Assembly: GCF_009795885.1 (NCBI RefSeq)
Contig: NZ_WTEV01000005.1
Coordinates: 37,197-101,196, forward strand
Length of the DNA stretch: 64,000 bases
Source of the DNA: Gilliamella sp. Pas-s25
Lineage (GTDB): Bacteria; Pseudomonadota; Gammaproteobacteria; Enterobacterales; Orbaceae
Direction: 5' to 3'
Each line of letters begins with the position of its first letter. Positions within the stretch are counted from its first letter, which is position 1. Under the pieces are notes generated by a model. That model was not told the origin of the DNA and ran no database searches. It saw only the letters and a list, made by a program, of their open reading frames with translations. Positions 29,699 to 39,740 of the stretch are shown in pieces. Made by a program: the position numbers and the translations under genes.

Positions 29699-30102
29699 AA
29701 TTAAGGGGTCATGGTAGTTATTTATTAAATTGAGTGATAACCAGCGTATCAACCAAACATTCACGAAACCATTTGCTCTTAAATGAATGGAAAAGCAGAA
29801 AAAGAGGTACTTTCATCACCATGTGCCATAATCAGCAACTATTTGAAGATGCTAAAGATATAACAAAAATTTAAGTGATTTCTTACAGAGGATATTTTGC
29901 GTATTAGCTATTTTGTGCATGAATTGTTTTAAATTTGATTTTAAAAGCAGCGATTATCTTCAGATTTTTTATTTAAATATTATTTTCCCAGCAAAATTGA
30001 CTTACAAAATAAGATAAAAATAAAAACAACTATTAAGAATTAGTACAAAGTATTGTACAATAGGCGCAAATTTGTAAAGAGTGCCAGAATGAGAGATTCA
30101 TA

Positions 30103-30993
30103 ATGAGCTGGATTGAAAAAATTCTTAGTAAAAATAATATATCGTCGGATCATAAAAAGGCGAATATTCCAGGCGGTGTTTGGACTAAATGTAGTAACTG
30201 TGAACAAGTCATTTATCAAGCTGAACTTGATCTTAATTTGGAAGTTTGTCCAAAATGCGATCACCATATGCATATTCCTGCCCGTGTGCGTTTATACCGT
30301 TTTTTAGACGAGGGTTCGGATGTTGAAATCGGTACCGATCTTATGCCTAAAGATATCTTAAAATTTAAAGATACTAAAAAATATAAAGATCGTTTAACCG
30401 CCGCACAAAAAGAGACTCACGAAAAAGAAGCAATGGTTGTAATGAAGGGCACATTGTTTGGCGTTCCTGTCGTTGTAGCTTGTTTTGAGTTTGCCTTTAT
30501 TGGTGGATCAATGTCTTCTGTCGTTGGTGCATTATTCACTCGTGCTGCAGAGCAAGCCATTGCAGATAAATGCTCTTTAATTTGTTTTTCAACAAGTGGC
30601 GGGGCGCGCATGCAAGAAGCACTATTTTCATTAATGCAAATGGCAAAAACCAGTGCTATTCTTGCTAAAATGCAAGATGAAGGTTTACCTTATATTTCCG
30701 TAATGACCGATCCTACAATGGGAGGGGTATCAGCAAGTTTGGCAATGCTGGGGGATATTAATATAGCTGAACCTAAAGCGCTAATTGGTTTTGCTGGGCC
30801 GCGAGTGATTCAACAAACGGTTCGTGAAATATTGCCAGAAGGGTTTCAACGTAGTGAGTTTTTACTTGAAAAAGGTGCAATTGATATGATTATTCATCGT
30901 AAAGATATGCGACCTAAAATTGCAAGTTTAATAACAAAATTAATGAAACTACCTGATCCTTTTAATGATGTTGCTCTTAACGAGACAGTTTGA
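30103..30993 (+). CDS. accD: Acetyl-CoA carboxylase carboxyltransferase subunit beta
   Basis: 296 residues. With AccA it transfers the carboxyl group from biotin to acetyl-CoA, the first step of fatty-acid synthesis. The N-terminal zinc ribbon has Cys30, Cys33, Cys49 and Cys52 (TKCSNC, VCPKCD). The crotonase-like body shows [12 protein letters not shown] and the [18 protein letters not shown] block. First gene of accD-folC-dedD-cvpA-purF. Confidence 0.97.
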   Translation: MSWIEKILSKNNISSDHKKANIPGGVWTKCSNCEQVIYQAELDLNLEVCPKCDHHMHIPARVRLYRFLDEGSDVEIGTDLMPKDILKFKDTKKYKDRLTAAQKETHEKEAMVVMKGTLFGVPVVVACFEFAFIGGSMSSVVGALFTRAAEQAIADKCSLICFSTSGGARMQEALFSLMQMAKTSAILAKMQDEGLPYISVMTDPTMGGVSASLAMLGDINIAEPKALIGFAGPRVIQQTVREILPEGFQRSEFLLEKGAIDMIIHRKDMRPKIASLITKLMKLPDPFNDVALNETV

Positions 30994-32271
30994 TTGAGTA
31001 TGCAAAACAAACAACCGAATGCCATGTCAGATCTAAAGACATGGCTTTGTTATTTAGAGCAATTACATCCAACAACCATCGACTTAGGTTTAGAACGCGT
31101 AAGGACGGTGGCTCAGCGCCTTAATTTATTACAACCAGCACCATATGTTTTTACTGTTGCAGGTACCAATGGTAAAGGAACAACTTGCCGAACACTTGAA
31201 ATGATATTGCTTGAGGCAAACTTACAAGTTGGTGTTTATAGTTCTCCTCATTTATTACGCTTTACTGAACGAGTACGTATTAATAATCAAGAATCAAGTG
31301 AACAAGAAACAGTAAAAGCCTTTGTCGAAATAGAAAAGGCCAGAGGTGACATATCACTAACATATTTTGAATATGCAACACTTGCTGCGTTTTATCAATT
31401 TAAACAGACAAAATTAGATGTTGTGATATTAGAAGTTGGTCTTGGCGGGCGGCTTGATGCAACCAATATTATTGATGCCGACATTGCTGTTGTGACAACT
31501 ATTGGTATCGATCATGTTGATTATTTAGGTGATACCCGTGAAAGCATAGGGCGTGAAAAAGCAGGTATTTTTAAATCTAAAAGTATTGCCATTGTTGGTG
31601 AGCCAGACATGCCCAAATCCATTTTAAATGTGGCTAACTCAGTCAACTGTCCTATTTATGCGGTAAATTGTGATTGGCATTATCAACAAGTTAACAAAGA
31701 TTCATGGTCGTTTAAATCGCCAACAACACAATATAACAGCTTACCTATTACCAATGTCCCCTTAGCGAATGCTGCAACTGCACTTGCCGCCTTAAGTTAT
31801 TCATCAATTAAAATAACACAAGACGAAATAACTAAAGGATTGGCAAAATCTAATTTAACAGGGCGTTTTCAAATTATTCAAAGATCACCACTTGTGATCC
31901 TAGATGTAGCACATAATCCACACGCAGCAGTTTATTTAACTCAACAATTAGAAAAACTAAAAGCCGAATATTTAAATGTCGGTAAAGTTAGATTTGTTGT
32001 TGGTATGCTTAAGGATAAAGATATTAAAAGTACCTTAACCATTTTAAAAGGTGACAACTGGTATTGTGCTTCTCTTTATGGCGATCGAGGTTGTAGTGCT
32101 GAGTTGTTAAAACAACACTTGTTAAATAAAGGTGAAATTGATGTATCAACATTTGATACAGTATCTAAGGCTTATCAAAAGGCAATACAAGAGGCTAAAA
32201 AAGAAGATATTATCGTAGTATGTGGTTCATTTCATACCGTATCTGAAGTTTTAGCTGAAAATGAGCGTTAA
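30994..32271 (+). CDS. folC: Dihydrofolate synthase / folylpolyglutamate synthase
   Basis: 425 residues. It adds glutamate to dihydropteroate and extends the polyglutamate tail of folates. Mur-ligase-like features: P-loop TVAGTNGKGTTCRTLE, FEYATLAAFYQF, the EVGLGGRLDATN block and DVAHNPHAA. The TTG at 30994 directly follows the accD stop; an ATG two codons later (31000) is an equally possible start. It is followed by dedD as in E. coli. Confidence 0.95.
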   Translation: MSMQNKQPNAMSDLKTWLCYLEQLHPTTIDLGLERVRTVAQRLNLLQPAPYVFTVAGTNGKGTTCRTLEMILLEANLQVGVYSSPHLLRFTERVRINNQESSEQETVKAFVEIEKARGDISLTYFEYATLAAFYQFKQTKLDVVILEVGLGGRLDATNIIDADIAVVTTIGIDHVDYLGDTRESIGREKAGIFKSKSIAIVGEPDMPKSILNVANSVNCPIYAVNCDWHYQQVNKDSWSFKSPTTQYNSLPITNVPLANAATALAALSYSSIKITQDEITKGLAKSNLTGRFQIIQRSPLVILDVAHNPHAAVYLTQQLEKLKAEYLNVGKVRFVVGMLKDKDIKSTLTILKGDNWYCASLYGDRGCSAELLKQHLLNKGEIDVSTFDTVSKAYQKAIQEAKKEDIIVVCGSFHTVSEVLAENER

Positions 32272-32282
32272 CGAAATTAGTT

Positions 32283-32864
32283 ATGGCGAATAATCAACAA
32301 ATTAATTTAAAAAAGCAAATTAAAGTAAGAAATCGTCTGGTAGGTTTTGCTACATTATTGCTTATTATCGCAGCAATTGCTCCATGGATAATAACGGACA
32401 AATCCAATTTGCGTACTTCAACAACGCCTATTTTTCAGGCTGAAAGTGTGACTCAGCACAATCAAATCGAAGCATCATTCAATGGTGTTGATGATGAGTT
32501 TACCAATAATGAATCAGAGGTTCCTTACATACCTGATTCAGAGCAAAATGCAAGTACATTAGTTTTACCTGACATTGATGATGATGTCGATACCTCAACA
32601 ACAATAAAACCTTCAACATCACAACAAGAGACTAAACTTTATATGATCCAGCTTACCGCATTAAAAAATAAGCAAAAAATAGAAGAGTTAGTTGCGTTGT
32701 TAAGGTTAAATAATTATAGCGTTAGAACTCTACCTCAAAATCCAGAACCTAATCAATTAATTAAATTACAGGTTGGTCCTTATGCTAAAAAAGAGCAAGC
32801 AGAACAAGTCATTATTAACTTAAATAACCTAACAAAATTGAAAGGTTTTATTGTGGCTAATTAA
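32283..32864 (+). CDS. dedD: Cell-division protein DedD (SPOR domain)
   Basis: 193 residues: short cytoplasmic N-terminus, one membrane helix (LVGFATLLLIIAAIAPWII, about 20-38), an acidic linker and a C-terminal SPOR domain (about 117-193, LYMIQLTALKNKQKIEELVA to LQVGPYAKKEQAEQVI). SPOR domains bind denuded glycan strands at the septum, so DedD helps cell constriction. The linker is poorly conserved, as usual for the family. Confidence 0.92.
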   Translation: MANNQQINLKKQIKVRNRLVGFATLLLIIAAIAPWIITDKSNLRTSTTPIFQAESVTQHNQIEASFNGVDDEFTNNESEVPYIPDSEQNASTLVLPDIDDDVDTSTTIKPSTSQQETKLYMIQLTALKNKQKIEELVALLRLNNYSVRTLPQNPEPNQLIKLQVGPYAKKEQAEQVIINLNNLTKLKGFIVAN

Positions 32865-32933
32865 CTGCTGTTCTATTTGTGTTGCAAACAATAATAAAAA
32901 TAAAACATTTTTAATATAAAATTATGAGTTATT

Positions 32934-33422
32934 ATGATGAATTGGGTTGATTTTACTATTATTGGTGTGATTGCTTTTTCTGCATTAATTAGCATCATAC
33001 GAGGTTTTGTGCGAGAAGCATTATCACTCATTAGCTGGATTTTAGCTTTTTTTATTTCTAGCCGATTTTATATCTATATTACTGATTATTTAACTTATTT
33101 TGATAGCGATGTAATACGCATTGCTGTTGCAATTGTTATTCTTTTTATTGCTACATTATTAGTTTGTGCGATTGTGTCTTATATTATTGGTCAATTAGTC
33201 CAAAAAACAGGATTATCAGGTACTGATCGTATATTAGGTATCTGTTTTGGCGTGTTACGTGGGATTTTAGTTGTTGCAGCAGTCCTTTTTCTGCTTGACA
33301 CCTTTACGCCGTTATCTCAATCACTGTATTGGTCTCAATCACAGCTAATTCCGCATTTTCATTTTATTATTCGGTGGTTTTTTGATTTTATACAACAGTC
33401 TTCTTCGTTTTTAGTCCAGTAA
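32934..33422 (+). CDS. cvpA: Colicin V production protein CvpA
   Basis: 162 residues, four membrane segments. It opens MNWVDFTIIGVIAFSALISI with IRGFVREALSLISWILAF, the family hallmark. CvpA is needed for colicin V export in E. coli and for envelope tolerance in gut bacteria; its molecular action is unknown. The ATG at 32937 is an alternative to 32934. It lies 18 bases before purF, as in E. coli. Confidence 0.95.
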   Translation: MMNWVDFTIIGVIAFSALISIIRGFVREALSLISWILAFFISSRFYIYITDYLTYFDSDVIRIAVAIVILFIATLLVCAIVSYIIGQLVQKTGLSGTDRILGICFGVLRGILVVAAVLFLLDTFTPLSQSLYWSQSQLIPHFHFIIRWFFDFIQQSSSFLVQ

Positions 33423-33440
33423 ATTTGAGGTAACCATAGT

Positions 33441-34958
33441 ATGTGTGGTGTTGTGGGTATTGTAGGATGTAGTGCTGTTAATCAATCTATTTATGATGCA
33501 TTGACGGTTTTGCAACATCGAGGGCAAGATGCAGCAGGTATTGTAACTATTGATAATCAAAATCGCTTTCGTTTACGCAAGGCGAATGGTTTGGTCAAAG
33601 ATGTGTTTCAAGAACATCATATGCAACGATTGCAAGGTCATTTGGGCATAGGACATATTCGTTATCCAACAGCGGGGAGTTCTAGCCCATCGGAAGCACA
33701 ACCCTTTTATGTCAATTCACCTTATGGTATCGCGCTTGCTCATAATGGAAATTTGACCAATACTGATGAACTCAGTAATAAAGTATTTGAACTCGCAAGA
33801 CGCCATATTAATACAAATTCCGACTCAGAGGTGTTACTCAATATATTTGCCCATGAACTTGATAAGTTCCCCGCCTATCCATTAACTGCCGATAATATTT
33901 TTACAGCCATACATAATGTTCATAACATCATTAAAGGCGCATATGCTTGTGTTGCTATGATTATTGGGCATGGTCTTGTCGCCTTTCGTGATCCTTATGG
34001 TATTCGTCCGTTAGTTATAGGTAAAAGGGTGCTTGAGAATCAGAAAATCGAGTACATGGTTGCATCTGAAAGCGTCGCTTTAGATATTCTTGATTTTGAA
34101 TTTATGCGCGATGTCCAGCCGGGTGAAGCAATTTATATTACTCAAGAAGGGCAATTATACTCTCAGCAGTGTTCAGATAACCCGCAATATTATCCATGTA
34201 TTTTTGAGTATGTTTATTTTGCAAGACCGGATTCATTGATGAATGGTGTATCGGTTTATCAATCACGAATTTTAATGGGGCAAAAACTGGGGCAAAAAAT
34301 AGCAAGAGAGTGGAAAGGTGTTGATATTGATGTTGTCATTCCTATTCCCGAAACATCATGCGATGCTGCGCTTGAAATTGCACGTATTTTAAATAAACCT
34401 TATCGGCAAGGATTTGTTAAAAATCGTTATGTTGGCCGTACGTTTATCATGCCGGGGCAAAGAGCACGGAAATTGTCGGTAAGGAGAAAGCTCAACGCTA
34501 ACCGTATTGAATTTGAAGGTAAAAATGTCTTATTAGTGGATGATTCTATTGTGCGAGGCACAACCTCAAAAGAAATTCTTGACATGGTACGTTCAGTGGG
34601 TGCTAAAAAAGTCTATTTAGCGTCTGCAGCACCAGAAATTAGACATCCAAATGTTTATGGGATCGATATGCCTATTGCCAGTGAACTTATTGCTCATAAT
34701 CGAACGGTTGATGAAATCGCTAAAGATATTGGTGCTGATAAGCTTATTTTTCAAAGCTTATCTGATTTAGTTGCTTCAATCACAACGCAAAATCCAAATA
34801 TACATCATTTAGAGTGCTCTGTTTTTGATGGTAAATATATTACTGAAGGGATTGATGATAACTATTTATCATTATTAGAACAAAAAAGAAGTGAAAATAA
34901 AAAATCTCCTGCGTGTAAAGAGTCAGAAAATCTAGAGATTTATAATGAAGAGCAATAA
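33441..34958 (+). CDS. purF: Amidophosphoribosyltransferase
   Basis: 505 residues. First committed step of purine synthesis: PRPP plus glutamine to phosphoribosylamine. The N-terminal nucleophile Cys2 (MCGVVGIVG), glutaminase motifs HRGQDAAGI and [11 protein letters not shown], and the PRPP-binding loop [17 protein letters not shown] are all intact. A clear terminator follows at 34995, ending the accD-purF unit. Confidence 0.97.
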   Translation: MCGVVGIVGCSAVNQSIYDALTVLQHRGQDAAGIVTIDNQNRFRLRKANGLVKDVFQEHHMQRLQGHLGIGHIRYPTAGSSSPSEAQPFYVNSPYGIALAHNGNLTNTDELSNKVFELARRHINTNSDSEVLLNIFAHELDKFPAYPLTADNIFTAIHNVHNIIKGAYACVAMIIGHGLVAFRDPYGIRPLVIGKRVLENQKIEYMVASESVALDILDFEFMRDVQPGEAIYITQEGQLYSQQCSDNPQYYPCIFEYVYFARPDSLMNGVSVYQSRILMGQKLGQKIAREWKGVDIDVVIPIPETSCDAALEIARILNKPYRQGFVKNRYVGRTFIMPGQRARKLSVRRKLNANRIEFEGKNVLLVDDSIVRGTTSKEILDMVRSVGAKKVYLASAAPEIRHPNVYGIDMPIASELIAHNRTVDEIAKDIGADKLIFQSLSDLVASITTQNPNIHHLECSVFDGKYITEGIDDNYLSLLEQKRSENKKSPACKESENLEIYNEEQ

Positions 34959-34994
34959 ACCACAATAATTATTGTAAAAGACAAAATATAATAA

Positions 34995-35026
34995 AGGCCT
35001 AAAATACCACAGTTAGGTCTTTTTTA
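34995..35026 (+). terminator. Terminator of purF
   Basis: AGGCCTAA (34995-35002) pairs with TTAGGTCT (35013-35020), with one G-T pair, followed by six Ts. Confidence 0.75.
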
Positions 35027-35370
35027 TTTATTTAACGTAATGTTATTCAAGTCATTATCCGCAATCTTTGCTAAGTTAACAATATAAACAGCAATATCAT
35101 TCGATTAACTTTCTATATTAGGGTTAAGAAAATATTTAACATGTCATTATATTTACATAATTAACCTAAAATTAACATAATCAATTTTAATAAAACGATT
35201 GATTTATATAAAAAAACAACAAGACAACAAAAAAATATCAAAAAAAAGTAATAAATAATTTTGAATTATGACTTTTTTGTAATAAAATCACAAAAATCAA
35301 AAAAAGTTTGTAAAGAAAGTTAAAGAAAAAACAATTTAAAATGTAGATTACCTAAAAATAAATAATCGCG

Positions 35371-35399
35371 TTGATATTTAATAAAGGTAAATTTGTATT
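35371..35399 (+). promoter_or_regulatory. Candidate promoter of the inverse autotransporter gene
   Basis: TTGATA (35371-35376, five of six) and TGTATT (35394-35399, four of six) are separated by 17 bases. The ATG follows 53 bases after the -10 box. Confidence 0.4.
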
Positions 35400-35452
35400 A
35401 ACTATACATTTTATGTGATGTGCTTTGTTGGTGAAATATAAGGAATGTTAAG

Positions 35453-38149
35453 ATGAGAAAGAATCTTAATTTAACAATTATCTCAGCATTTGTAATTGCT
35501 ACACTAGCATGGCAATCTGCTTTTGCTGCTGATGTTCAGGTATCGCAAGGGCCTGTAGATAGTAATAAGATAATTGAATTAAAAGACGGCTCAAAGGCTC
35601 GTGAAATGATTAATAATCAAAAACGTAGTCTTTATCAAATTGCACTATTAAGTAGTATCTCTATTTCAGAATTACGCACAATGAACGCAGGGCGCTTTGA
35701 TAAAAAGGATGTTGTTGATGTTGGAGAGCGTATAGTCCTGCCAGAACACTCCCCTTTATTACCAGCAATTATAAAAACAAATGATGACAAAGATGATAAG
35801 CATGCTAGTTTACCTCAGTTAGGTTCAGATGATAACTATAATGTTAAAAAAGACAAAGATGCACTTGCAAGCCAAGTCGCTTCAACATTGCAAGTCTTAG
35901 CAAGTCAGGACTGGAAACAATTAACCTCGTCAGATAATGGTGGTTTATCAGGGCAGCTAAAAAACAGAGGTAAAGATTACGCAGAAAGCTATGTGCGCAA
36001 CAGCGTTAAAAACCAAGTTGTTGATCCCGTTCGTAACGCAGTTCAAGATTTTTTAGGTCGTTTTGGTACCGCTCAATTACAATTTGATATAAATGATAAA
36101 GGCGAATTTAATAATGTTAATTTGAAGTTATTTAGCCCATGGTATGACACAGAAGATACATTAATTTTTAGTCAAATGTCATTTCAAGAATACGAACATA
36201 ATCGTCGAATAGGTAACTTTGGTATCGGTCAACGTTGGGATATGGGCGATAAAAATTGGTTACTGGGTTATAACCTGTTTCTTGACCATGATTTCCAACG
36301 TTCGCATAACCGTTTAGGTATTGGTGCTGAAGCGTGGACAGATTATATGAAATTTGCGGCTAACTATTATTATCCTTTATCGGATTGGAAAGAGTCTAAA
36401 GATTTTGATGATTACTTAGAACGTGCAGCAAAAGGTTTTGATATTCGCTTCCAAGGTTATTTACCGCAATATCCACATTTAGGTGGATCGCTTATGTATG
36501 AGCAATACTTTGGTGATAAAGTTGCTTTATTTGGTAAAGATAATCTACAAAAAGATCCAAGAGCAGTTACGGTAGGTCTTGATTATACGCCAGTTCCACT
36601 TTTTACTATTAAAGCTGAACATAAACGAGGTCAAGATAATCAAAAGGCAACGAAAGCTGAGCTAACAATGAACTATCGTATAGGCACACCATTGAAAGAC
36701 CAATTGGATCCAGATATGGTTCAATCTGCGCGTTCTTTGAAGGGTAGCCGTTATGATTTAGTTGACCGTAATAACTATATCGTTCTTGAGTATAAAGAAA
36801 AGAAAATGTCGGTCGATTTGGGGCTTGAACAAACTCAGTTAATTGAAGGACAAACTTATCCATTAAGCATTAGCGTTCATAATGCTAAGAACTTATCAAG
36901 TATAGCATGGTCTGGCGATATGCTAGAAATTGATGCAGGTGGTGGTTTCTTATGTGCAACAGCAGGGGTGTGTTCTGCTTCTTCTTGGCTGAATCCACCC
37001 GTTGACACAAGTAACTGGAAAATTGTTGCGCCTAGTTATGTTGATGAAAATGGTCAGCGTCGTCCTGCGAGTACAAATGGTAAATATTCTTTATCGGTAT
37101 CTGTTACAGATAGTCGCGATAAATCTGCAACATCGAACTCAATTAGTTTTGAAGTAGTGCCAGATCCTGCAATGCGTAAAATTGGGGTATGGGCAGTAGA
37201 TAGCTCAGGTAACAAAACAACTTCGGCTACGCAAGCTGCTGATGGTACAAGTAGTTTGACTGTATTAGCAACCCTTGTTAAGCCCAAGGTGAACAATGGT
37301 GCAATCAATTCATTTCAAGATGCCGATGGTTTTAGTGATGATGAACTAATGAGCCGTATACCTGAAACATTTGCCGAATTTGTTGGATTATGGACTGCCG
37401 CTAGTAATGGTGAAAAAATTGCTTTAATTGATGGTACTTCAGGTAGTATAAATGAATGTCCAAGACAAGAACCTTGTGTCATTGTGAAATCATTTGAAAA
37501 AATTGTCAAAGGTCAAAAAGTATCATCTCATGCTTCAACTGCCGCTGGTTTAGATGTGATTGGTGATAGTTATGCATTAGATGTCGCTTCAAATATCGAG
37601 GGAATGGTTGATCTTTCAATTTCGCTGGATCAGTACGGTTTTGGTTCGTCATTTAATAAAGTCTCGGTTGATTTTTCTGGCGGTAGATCAGGTTACATAG
37701 AAGTTTGGAATAGCGCTGGAATATTAGTTGCGGCAAGTTCAGGTTCTGTACTTCAATTTGATCCTGCGGGTCCAAACGAATGGCGCGTGGGTAATGAATA
37801 TCTTGTCAAAGCGTTTACCTCTGCAGCTAATCGCACGCCAATTGTTAATCCATATGTGATTTGGTCATTGGTGGGATCAAATGAAAGTGCTTGCCCTAAT
37901 GTAGCGACTTCTTTGCAAAATAGCGTGACTAGTCATCCTAATGGACCGTGGTTTAACGTTGCTATGGGACAGGATGCTCATTATAAAATAAAAGGTAAAA
38001 CGATTGATAATTATAGTTATGCATCATCTGGTACAAGTATTTCTGCAGTCGCTGGTGCGCCAGATCATTTGGATTTAACTCCACAGTCAGCAGCTATCCC
38101 TGCGTGTGCTGGCGATCAAGGATTTAAATTACAAGTCACAGTTTTATAA
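35453..38149 (+). CDS. Inverse autotransporter of the intimin/invasin family (SinH/ZirT-like)
   Basis: 898 residues. Signal peptide (about 1-25, ending QSAFA), a LysM-like periplasmic module (about 57-98, RSLYQIALLSSISISELRTMN), then the 12-strand beta-barrel typical of type Ve secretion (about 150-430; FNNVNLKLFSPWYDTEDTLI, NWLLGYNLFLDHDFQRSHNR, RFQGYLPQYPHLGGSLMYEQ). The passenger is C-terminal and contains Ig-like segments (about 450-600) with Cys pairs (CATAGVC, ECPRQEPC). Such proteins act as adhesins or, in the Zir system, help export partner proteins. The next gene encodes a secreted protein that fits that second role. AGGAATG precedes the ATG. Confidence 0.9.
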   Translation: MRKNLNLTIISAFVIATLAWQSAFAADVQVSQGPVDSNKIIELKDGSKAREMINNQKRSLYQIALLSSISISELRTMNAGRFDKKDVVDVGERIVLPEHSPLLPAIIKTNDDKDDKHASLPQLGSDDNYNVKKDKDALASQVASTLQVLASQDWKQLTSSDNGGLSGQLKNRGKDYAESYVRNSVKNQVVDPVRNAVQDFLGRFGTAQLQFDINDKGEFNNVNLKLFSPWYDTEDTLIFSQMSFQEYEHNRRIGNFGIGQRWDMGDKNWLLGYNLFLDHDFQRSHNRLGIGAEAWTDYMKFAANYYYPLSDWKESKDFDDYLERAAKGFDIRFQGYLPQYPHLGGSLMYEQYFGDKVALFGKDNLQKDPRAVTVGLDYTPVPLFTIKAEHKRGQDNQKATKAELTMNYRIGTPLKDQLDPDMVQSARSLKGSRYDLVDRNNYIVLEYKEKKMSVDLGLEQTQLIEGQTYPLSISVHNAKNLSSIAWSGDMLEIDAGGGFLCATAGVCSASSWLNPPVDTSNWKIVAPSYVDENGQRRPASTNGKYSLSVSVTDSRDKSATSNSISFEVVPDPAMRKIGVWAVDSSGNKTTSATQAADGTSSLTVLATLVKPKVNNGAINSFQDADGFSDDELMSRIPETFAEFVGLWTAASNGEKIALIDGTSGSINECPRQEPCVIVKSFEKIVKGQKVSSHASTAAGLDVIGDSYALDVASNIEGMVDLSISLDQYGFGSSFNKVSVDFSGGRSGYIEVWNSAGILVAASSGSVLQFDPAGPNEWRVGNEYLVKAFTSAANRTPIVNPYVIWSLVGSNESACPNVATSLQNSVTSHPNGPWFNVAMGQDAHYKIKGKTIDNYSYASSGTSISAVAGAPDHLDLTPQSAAIPACAGDQGFKLQVTVL

Positions 38150-38160
38150 ATAAAGTTTAG

Positions 38161-38182
38161 ATTACCGACTTGTGTCGGTAAT
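38161..38182 (+). terminator. Hairpin between autotransporter and partner gene
   Basis: ATTACCGAC (38161-38169) pairs perfectly with GTCGGTAAT (38174-38182) around TTGT. No T tract follows, so it may reduce read-through or set mRNA ends between the two genes and is unlikely to be a full terminator. Confidence 0.4.
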
Positions 38183-38261
38183 CATAAAGGGAACACCAAG
38201 TAAATGGTGTATTTATATAAATACAACATGTTAATTTATAGAGAAAAATAGGAAGTTAAAC

Positions 38262-39299
38262 ATGAAAAATCTTACAATTAAAAAAGTTGCGTTAGGCTTA
38301 TTTTTAGCTGGCTATGCAGCAAGTAGTGCATTTGCTTTAGATGCAACTACATCTAGTGTTATTAACGGTAATGCACCAGTGTTGAAAGCTATAGACAGCA
38401 CAGCAGTAGAGCATACTTTGACAGTTCGCGTAACTACAGATGAAGCAGGTACGAATCCGATCGGTCAGCGCGCTGCTAAAGTAGGTGACTATGTGGTTAT
38501 TCAATTTAGGTTAGAAGATGCCGATGGCGATACAGATGGCGGACAAATTAAGGAGACATTAAAAGTCTTTGCAAGAAAAGCTAGTGGTTGGGAAACCATC
38601 AATAAAAATAACATTGGTGTGACTGAAGCCCGTAATGGTACCACCGCTCGTGTATCTTTTAAAATAACGAGTGATTTTTTAGGTGCAGAAAAAATTGGTT
38701 TTAAACTTTTAGAAAGAACTGACTTTGGTGTTCCTTATACTAATAAATGGTTAGAAATAAATGATATTTGGGCAGCAGGTAATCCACATGCTGCACCAAC
38801 AAACCCTGCAGACCCTACAGCCCCACCATCTGATAGTTCTCGTCCAAATGACCCAATTGCTGATTCAAATGCTGCAAATAGTGATCATGGTCCAGGTGAT
38901 ACTATTGCAGATAATGGTCACGGTCCAATTACAACTGATGATGTTGAAATTGGTATTTTCAAAGTTGATGGAAATGGTAATGTAGATAAAAATGTGAACT
39001 ATGCGTTATCATCAGCACCTGCACCTAAATATGGTGAGACATTCCAAGCTATCGTGTGGACTGATGGCAATATTGGAGATGGTGTAAGGGATGCTAATGC
39101 AACTGATTTAACTGGTTATACTTTTGTCTGGACTCTAGATGGTTCATATGAAGGAGTAGATGCAACAGCTGCTAAACTAGATGAAGTACAAGATCATCCA
39201 GAACAGATTGTATTAGGTCCTAATAATAGTATTTATAACTCAGCATATAAAGCTGGTGCTCAAGGCTATAACCTTAAAGTTACAGCTACTCTTAACTAA
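38262..39299 (+). CDS. Secreted autotransporter-associated protein (SinI/ZirS-like)
   Basis: 345 residues. Signal peptide LGLFLAGYAASSAFA (cut near residue 25). Two beta-rich domains (about 28-165 and 220-345) are joined by a low-complexity linker rich in Pro, Asn and Asp (about 172-218). There are no cysteines and no membrane anchor, so it should be released or bound at the surface. Gene order and layout match the SinH-SinI and ZirT-ZirS pairs of Salmonella, in which the partner is exported with help from the barrel. That assignment rests on context and layout more than on a specific motif. Confidence 0.65.
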   Translation: MKNLTIKKVALGLFLAGYAASSAFALDATTSSVINGNAPVLKAIDSTAVEHTLTVRVTTDEAGTNPIGQRAAKVGDYVVIQFRLEDADGDTDGGQIKETLKVFARKASGWETINKNNIGVTEARNGTTARVSFKITSDFLGAEKIGFKLLERTDFGVPYTNKWLEINDIWAAGNPHAAPTNPADPTAPPSDSSRPNDPIADSNAANSDHGPGDTIADNGHGPITTDDVEIGIFKVDGNGNVDKNVNYALSSAPAPKYGETFQAIVWTDGNIGDGVRDANATDLTGYTFVWTLDGSYEGVDATAAKLDEVQDHPEQIVLGPNNSIYNSAYKAGAQGYNLKVTATLN

Positions 39300-39325
39300 T
39301 TTTAAATTTGGTTATATAAGTGTAG

Positions 39326-39351
39326 AAAACCACTCTTCGGAGTGGTTTTTT
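39326..39351 (+). terminator. Terminator after the secreted partner gene
   Basis: AAAACCACTC (39326-39335) pairs perfectly with GAGTGGTTTT (39340-39349) around the stable loop TTCG, followed by more Ts. Confidence 0.9.
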
Positions 39352-39444
39352 ATTTAATATACGCATAACTTGGTGATGCTTTATATTATTTAAGCGTTGT
39401 TATAAAATAATTAAAAATCTAATTCTAATTCACTATCATAAAAT

Positions 39445-39651
39445 ATGATTATTCCTTGGCAAAATCTTGATCCGCAAACATTAAATAATCTAATTGAATA
39501 TTTTGTATTACGTGAAGGCACCGACTACGGTTTACAAGAAAAATCACTCCAAGAAAAGGTTGATGAAGTAAAATCTCAATTAGTTCAGGGCTCCGTTGCT
39601 ATTTTTTGGTCGCAGTTACATGAAACCATTGACATTAAACACGTTAAATAA
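39445..39651 (+). CDS. yheU: YheU family protein (UPF0270)
   Basis: 68 residues. It matches E. coli Yhe[30 protein letters not shown], the [10 protein letters not shown] end. The function of the family is unknown. No strong ribosome site is visible before the ATG. Its neighbour crp lies 89 bases downstream; in E. coli yheU is also close to crp. Confidence 0.92.
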   Translation: MIIPWQNLDPQTLNNLIEYFVLREGTDYGLQEKSLQEKVDEVKSQLVQGSVAIFWSQLHETIDIKHVK

Positions 39652-39740
39652 TGGCTAAATTCATTCTTGCTTAGTATATAATTTGTTGCTTAACTTTGTT
39701 ATAGTGTATAAGTTGTAAATTAAATGGAGAGGTAGGCGTA

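Larger units (their letters stand above)
29208..29801 (+). mobile_element. Decayed insertion sequence (IS481/IS3-like transposase remnants)
   Basis: A first open stretch (29208-29351) reads INKQRLITGQAICYLRHKEK then ITVPNLVKCFMVSRPTIYN, a helix-turn-helix typical of transposase N-termini. A second (29549-29618) ends YPQTNGRAES, close to the PYTPQTNGRAER motif of the DDE integrase core. Frameshifts and stops separate them, so no active transposase remains. The family assignment rests on these two short motifs. Confidence 0.6.
29446..29801 (+). repeat. Tandem duplication inside the IS remnant (period about 192 bases)
   Basis: 29446-29610 and 29638-29801 are about 165-base imperfect copies; for example TTCAGGATTCTATACCGTTT at 29481 recurs at 29672, and GGGGTCATGGTAGTTAT recurs likewise. 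Small insertions and substitutions show that the copies have drifted apart. Confidence 0.9.
29061..30102. other. 1-kb gene-free stretch with decayed insertion sequence
   Basis: No intact gene lies between tmaR and accD. The middle holds transposase fragments (29208-29351 and 29549-29618) and a 165-base duplication (29446-29610 and 29638-29801). From 29802 to 30102 it is AT-rich; the accD promoter should be near its end. Confidence 0.7.
34959..35452. other. 494-base AT-rich control region before the inverse autotransporter
   Basis: After the purF terminator the sequence becomes extremely AT-rich, with A runs spread over 35205-35340. Such curved, A-tract DNA is a usual target of H-NS-type silencers upstream of surface and virulence genes. 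No gene was seen. A promoter candidate lies at 35371-35399. Confidence 0.55.

Noticed and set aside
32865..32933. PurR operator before cvpA-purF
   Set aside because: Only a half-site (GCAAAC) is visible; the symmetrical second half is missing.
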